Both the position numbers and the translations under genes were made by a program. 64,000 bases of DNA, from NCBI RefSeq assembly GCF_024679095.1, contig NC_066518.1, forward strand, positions 990,178 to 1,054,177, read 5' to 3'. The notes beneath the pieces were generated by a model. That model was not told the DNA's origin, did no database searches, and saw nothing but the letters and a program-made list of their open reading frames with translations. Below are positions 60,882-64,000 of the stretch, one piece after another. The stretch's first letter is position 1; each line of letters starts with the position of its first letter. This DNA is from Eriocheir sinensis (Eukaryota; Arthropoda; Malacostraca; Decapoda; Varunidae).

Positions 60882-61335
60882 TATAAATTATCTCTGTTGA
60901 CAATGGTAGATTTGCGAGTTGTATTTTTTGCGCCCCACATGTTTATCATGAAGGCAGCAGAGAAACAATCCAGATCATCATCAGAATTCTGAGAGAGACC
61001 TGACTAAGTTTACGGAGGGTGCGTTTATTTTCACTTCCAGAACAGAAATTGATTAATACGACCCAATGCTTTATTTGCAACCTAATTACACCCTTTGGAG
61101 AATTCAAAACGAGTAAATTGCAACACAAAGATACCTGGCCATTGAACGCTTCTCAGATAAACAAAGCAGATTTCATAGATAAATTCAGACTTTAGATGCC
61201 TCAATCAACACTGCGAGTCTCTAATTAGCAAATGCGTTTCATAGTAAATGAGTGAAAGATACAGACTTACAGACAGACAAACAGGCAGACAAAGACGGAA
61301 ACAACACCCCCCCACACACACACACACTACTATCA

Positions 61336-61436
61336 TTACTGTTACTACTACTACTACTACTACTACTACTACAACTACTACTACTATTACCACTACCACT
61401 ACTACTACCACTATCACTAATGTTACAACTACCACG
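61336..61436. repeat. (ACT)n array
   Basis: Imperfect, about 100 bp. Confidence 0.95.
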
Positions 61437-61871
61437 TAAAGAGACATAACTGAGAACGGAAGGAAAGACAAAGACGTGTGGTAGTGAGTGCGTCGGGGCA
61501 GAGTAGTGGGAAGATATAGAGACTGAAGGGGAGTGGCGGGACGCGAGGGGGAGGGAGGGGAGTGAAAGGAACAGAAGAGAAAGGAGGAAGCGGTGTGTCC
61601 CGGATAATAAGGTGTTTGCTCGCCATTAAGACTGCCCCGGGGACACGCTTAACGCTGAATAAATGTTCCCTCCCGCTCTGAACGTTCTCCTCATATTTCG
61701 CTTCGCTCCTTTATCCCGGACCCCAATTATTATCTCCCCTTTCTTCCTCTTCCTCGTAATCTCCCTGTCATTCTCCTCTTCATCTTAGTCCACCTGTTTC
61801 TTCTAATTATCAACTCGCTTTGTTTCTCTTCCTCTTCCTTATCCCTTCATCCTCATCCTTGTCCTCGTCTT

Positions 61872-62063
<192 letters not shown>

Positions 62064-63674
62064 ATATTGACAAAGGGGTTCAGAAAATATGCACTTATAT
62101 ATTTTTTTCATATCTTTAACAAAAAACATCTCCAAAGCAGAAATGTGAACAACGGGAATTTAGAGCACGCGTTTCCTATACTAACGTAGATTTTTCTCAT
62201 AATACATTTACTGTGAGGGCAAGTATTCCCTTCCCAGTAAGTTATGTCACCATACTATTCGAAATTACAAACACATCATTTTCCCGTCCGCTAGAAGCTC
62301 TCACAGTTCCCTCCGAAACGAGAAAAGGCTGCAGGCTGTCGGGTCCTAGGGGCTGGCAGGCGAGGCTGTGAGATGCTTTGCCGCCTTCCCGGAACTTCCC
62401 AGCGGCGCCTGCCTCGCTATCACTCACGCCTCACCGATAAAATGCCTACGTAAAGTGACTTCAGACAAGCCCTGAATCTAAAGTGTCTCCCGCCGTACTG
62501 GTCTCGCCTCGCTCTCTGAAGGCGACCCGTGTGACCTTGAAGACCCGCCGAGGAAACTTGCTGACTACACTCTTGGGGACGCGGGACGAGCGGGGCGAAA
62601 AGCCGTCATGAGTCACCATTACTCACAACTTTGTACGCGGCGACAGCGATAGTTTGCGAGCCGCGTCTCCCTTCCCAAATGTGGCGTCTACTTTGCTCGG
62701 CAGTAAACTTATATGAGGTCATTATGAAGGAATGTACATATGTGGGTTCTGCCATTATTTGAGATAGATGAGAATATAAGGAAATGTAAGTGTGGGGTGA
62801 AGAGATATTAACTTGAGAGAAGAGAGTAAGGCTTTCATAAGAATATGGCGAAAGAACAAGTTTATGAAAAAAAAAATCAGCAGAAAATATGAGCAAACGC
62901 AAAATTGAGGCACTGAAATTTAGAAAGACAGACAGACAGGCAGACAGGCAGACATATGAAGGAAGGGGAGAGGAGGGAAGGGGATGAAAAATAACAATTT
63001 TTCAGCCCAGCCCATCGAGGTAGTGTCAACAGGGGTGCATGTTTAAGTGACGTCAGTAGGAGCTGCTGCTCAGTGACTGACTCAACACCAGCAGCACAAC
63101 AATAATAAGGTTTCAGCGCTTTCATGAGGATATCTCTGTAGTCTGGCACAAATATGAAATTGGTTTGGGTGGGGCACGCTCGGGGCCACAGCCCTGTCAC
63201 ATGTCGCCTTCGGGGTAAGGGCAGTCGTTGGAGTAACTGTCATCAAGCATGGAGGTGAGGGAGGAAGAGTGACATGGTGTCTTGATCGCTGACAACATCA
63301 GAAATAATAAAAATGTTGTGGAATATATAGAATTTTTTGCCAAAATTCTAAATAACGACATATTCATAGCAATATCAAGACTTACTTAATGCATACAGAA
63401 TATTAAATACAGAATTTCAAATAGTAAATAGCTGACACATGAAAAAGTGATGTATTGAGGGTCATGCGGCAACGCTGTGGAGAGGCTCGGGCCCCACACA
63501 AACTGACATCATAATATGGTGTCACATATATTACGTGTGTCAGACTACAGCAGATAACAAACATCAGGCAGTGTAGCCTTTAAGGATTTACTCGGAATTT
63601 AAATGATCTTCCGGCAGAATAACAAGTGTATAATAACTCTTAACCCATTTTAAAGCTAGGAAATAACTAACTAA

Positions 63675-63910
63675 CTAACGCTGAACATACACCTGTGGCC
63701 GCGTCGCTTCACTCACTCGCCGCCTACACTCCCAATGGTCCCCCTTGCAAGCTCCCACGCAGCTACCCTATCCATCCCGCAGCTACAAGTTACGTGGGCG
63801 TCCCCTTGCCCTCCTCCACTCATGGTTGTCTCATACAGAAACAACCCTGTGAGCAACATCGACGTACGGGAGGCGTGCCACGTGTCCATATAGCCGGAGT
63901 TAGCGTTAAC
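63675..63910 (-). mobile_element. Second, decayed copy of the same LINE tail
   Basis: The minus strand encodes VARLP, VAHRVVSV, a stop, DNHEWRRARGRPRNL, another stop and later RRRVSEATRP. It matches the fragment at 59.8 kb in order and spacing but has several stops and shifts. The sequence after the coding end is a run of GTTA units, as in the other copy. Both lie on the same strand. Confidence 0.65.
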
Positions 63911-64000
63911 GGACAAAGCTGGTAACAGGCTTAGACTCAGTTTCATCGCGAAGTCGCTGGTTCGAGACGAATTCATCCCAGAGATACACCATAATCTTGC

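Overview
The window is eukaryotic nuclear DNA. It is intron-bearing, very gene-poor and saturated with microsatellites and small transposable-element remnants. The load of long (AG)n, (AC)n, (AAT)n and (AT)n arrays, tRNA-derived SINEs with CA tails, decayed non-LTR retrotransposon tails and terminal-inverted-repeat elements fits a decapod crustacean, possibly a crab. That placement is an inference from texture and from remembered repeat families; no search was run. There are no bacterial operons, CRISPR arrays or prokaryotic mobile elements. Almost all of the longer open reading frames are translations of microsatellites.

The one gene that can be read with confidence is a bestrophin (anion channel family) on the minus strand. 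Seven coding exons run from the start codon at 46680 to a stop at 40429, all with GT/AG introns and compatible phases. The predicted protein has 368 residues. Introns hold large (GT/AC)n and (AAT)n arrays. The protein aligns without gaps to human BEST1 numbering through the pore neck. It departs from the family at neck positions 76 and 84, at the tryptophan of position 93, and in the acidic calcium-clasp loop.

Region by region: 1-3.0 kb is a direct duplication of about 1.1 kb ending in a tRNA-derived SINE. 3.4-3.8 kb is a second SINE type with a long-variable-arm tRNA head. 3.8-9.3 kb is mostly microsatellites, followed by a decayed LINE tail at 9.4-9.6 kb. 9.6-17.4 kb is largely featureless apart from arrays. 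17.4-19.3 kb holds CT/AG arrays, a LINE tail and a third copy of the first SINE. 20.5-21.4 kb is GC-rich and promoter-like. 24.6 kb has a 190-bp inverted-repeat element. 25-33 kb is dominated by CT/AG arrays. 34.3 kb has a diverged in-frame tandem duplication. 35-38 kb is AT, AG, GGA and GT arrays plus a 134-bp minisatellite. 40.2-46.7 kb is the bestrophin gene. 50.4-51.0 kb is a C-rich repeat. 52.05-52.78 kb is a 22-copy minisatellite with higher-order structure. 53.6-54.05 kb is a giant GT/TA array. 57.07-58.2 kb has a possible unrecognised minus-strand gene end. 58.56 kb is another SINE. 59.8 and 63.7 kb are two copies of one LINE tail, and 60.63-60.88 kb is a clean 248-bp MITE.

No new multi-gene system was found. 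The points most worth following are the divergent bestrophin, the two foldback elements, the frame-keeping repeat at 34.3 kb, the possible gene at 57-58 kb, and the way microsatellites sit at SINE tails and form hairpin-capable pairs.
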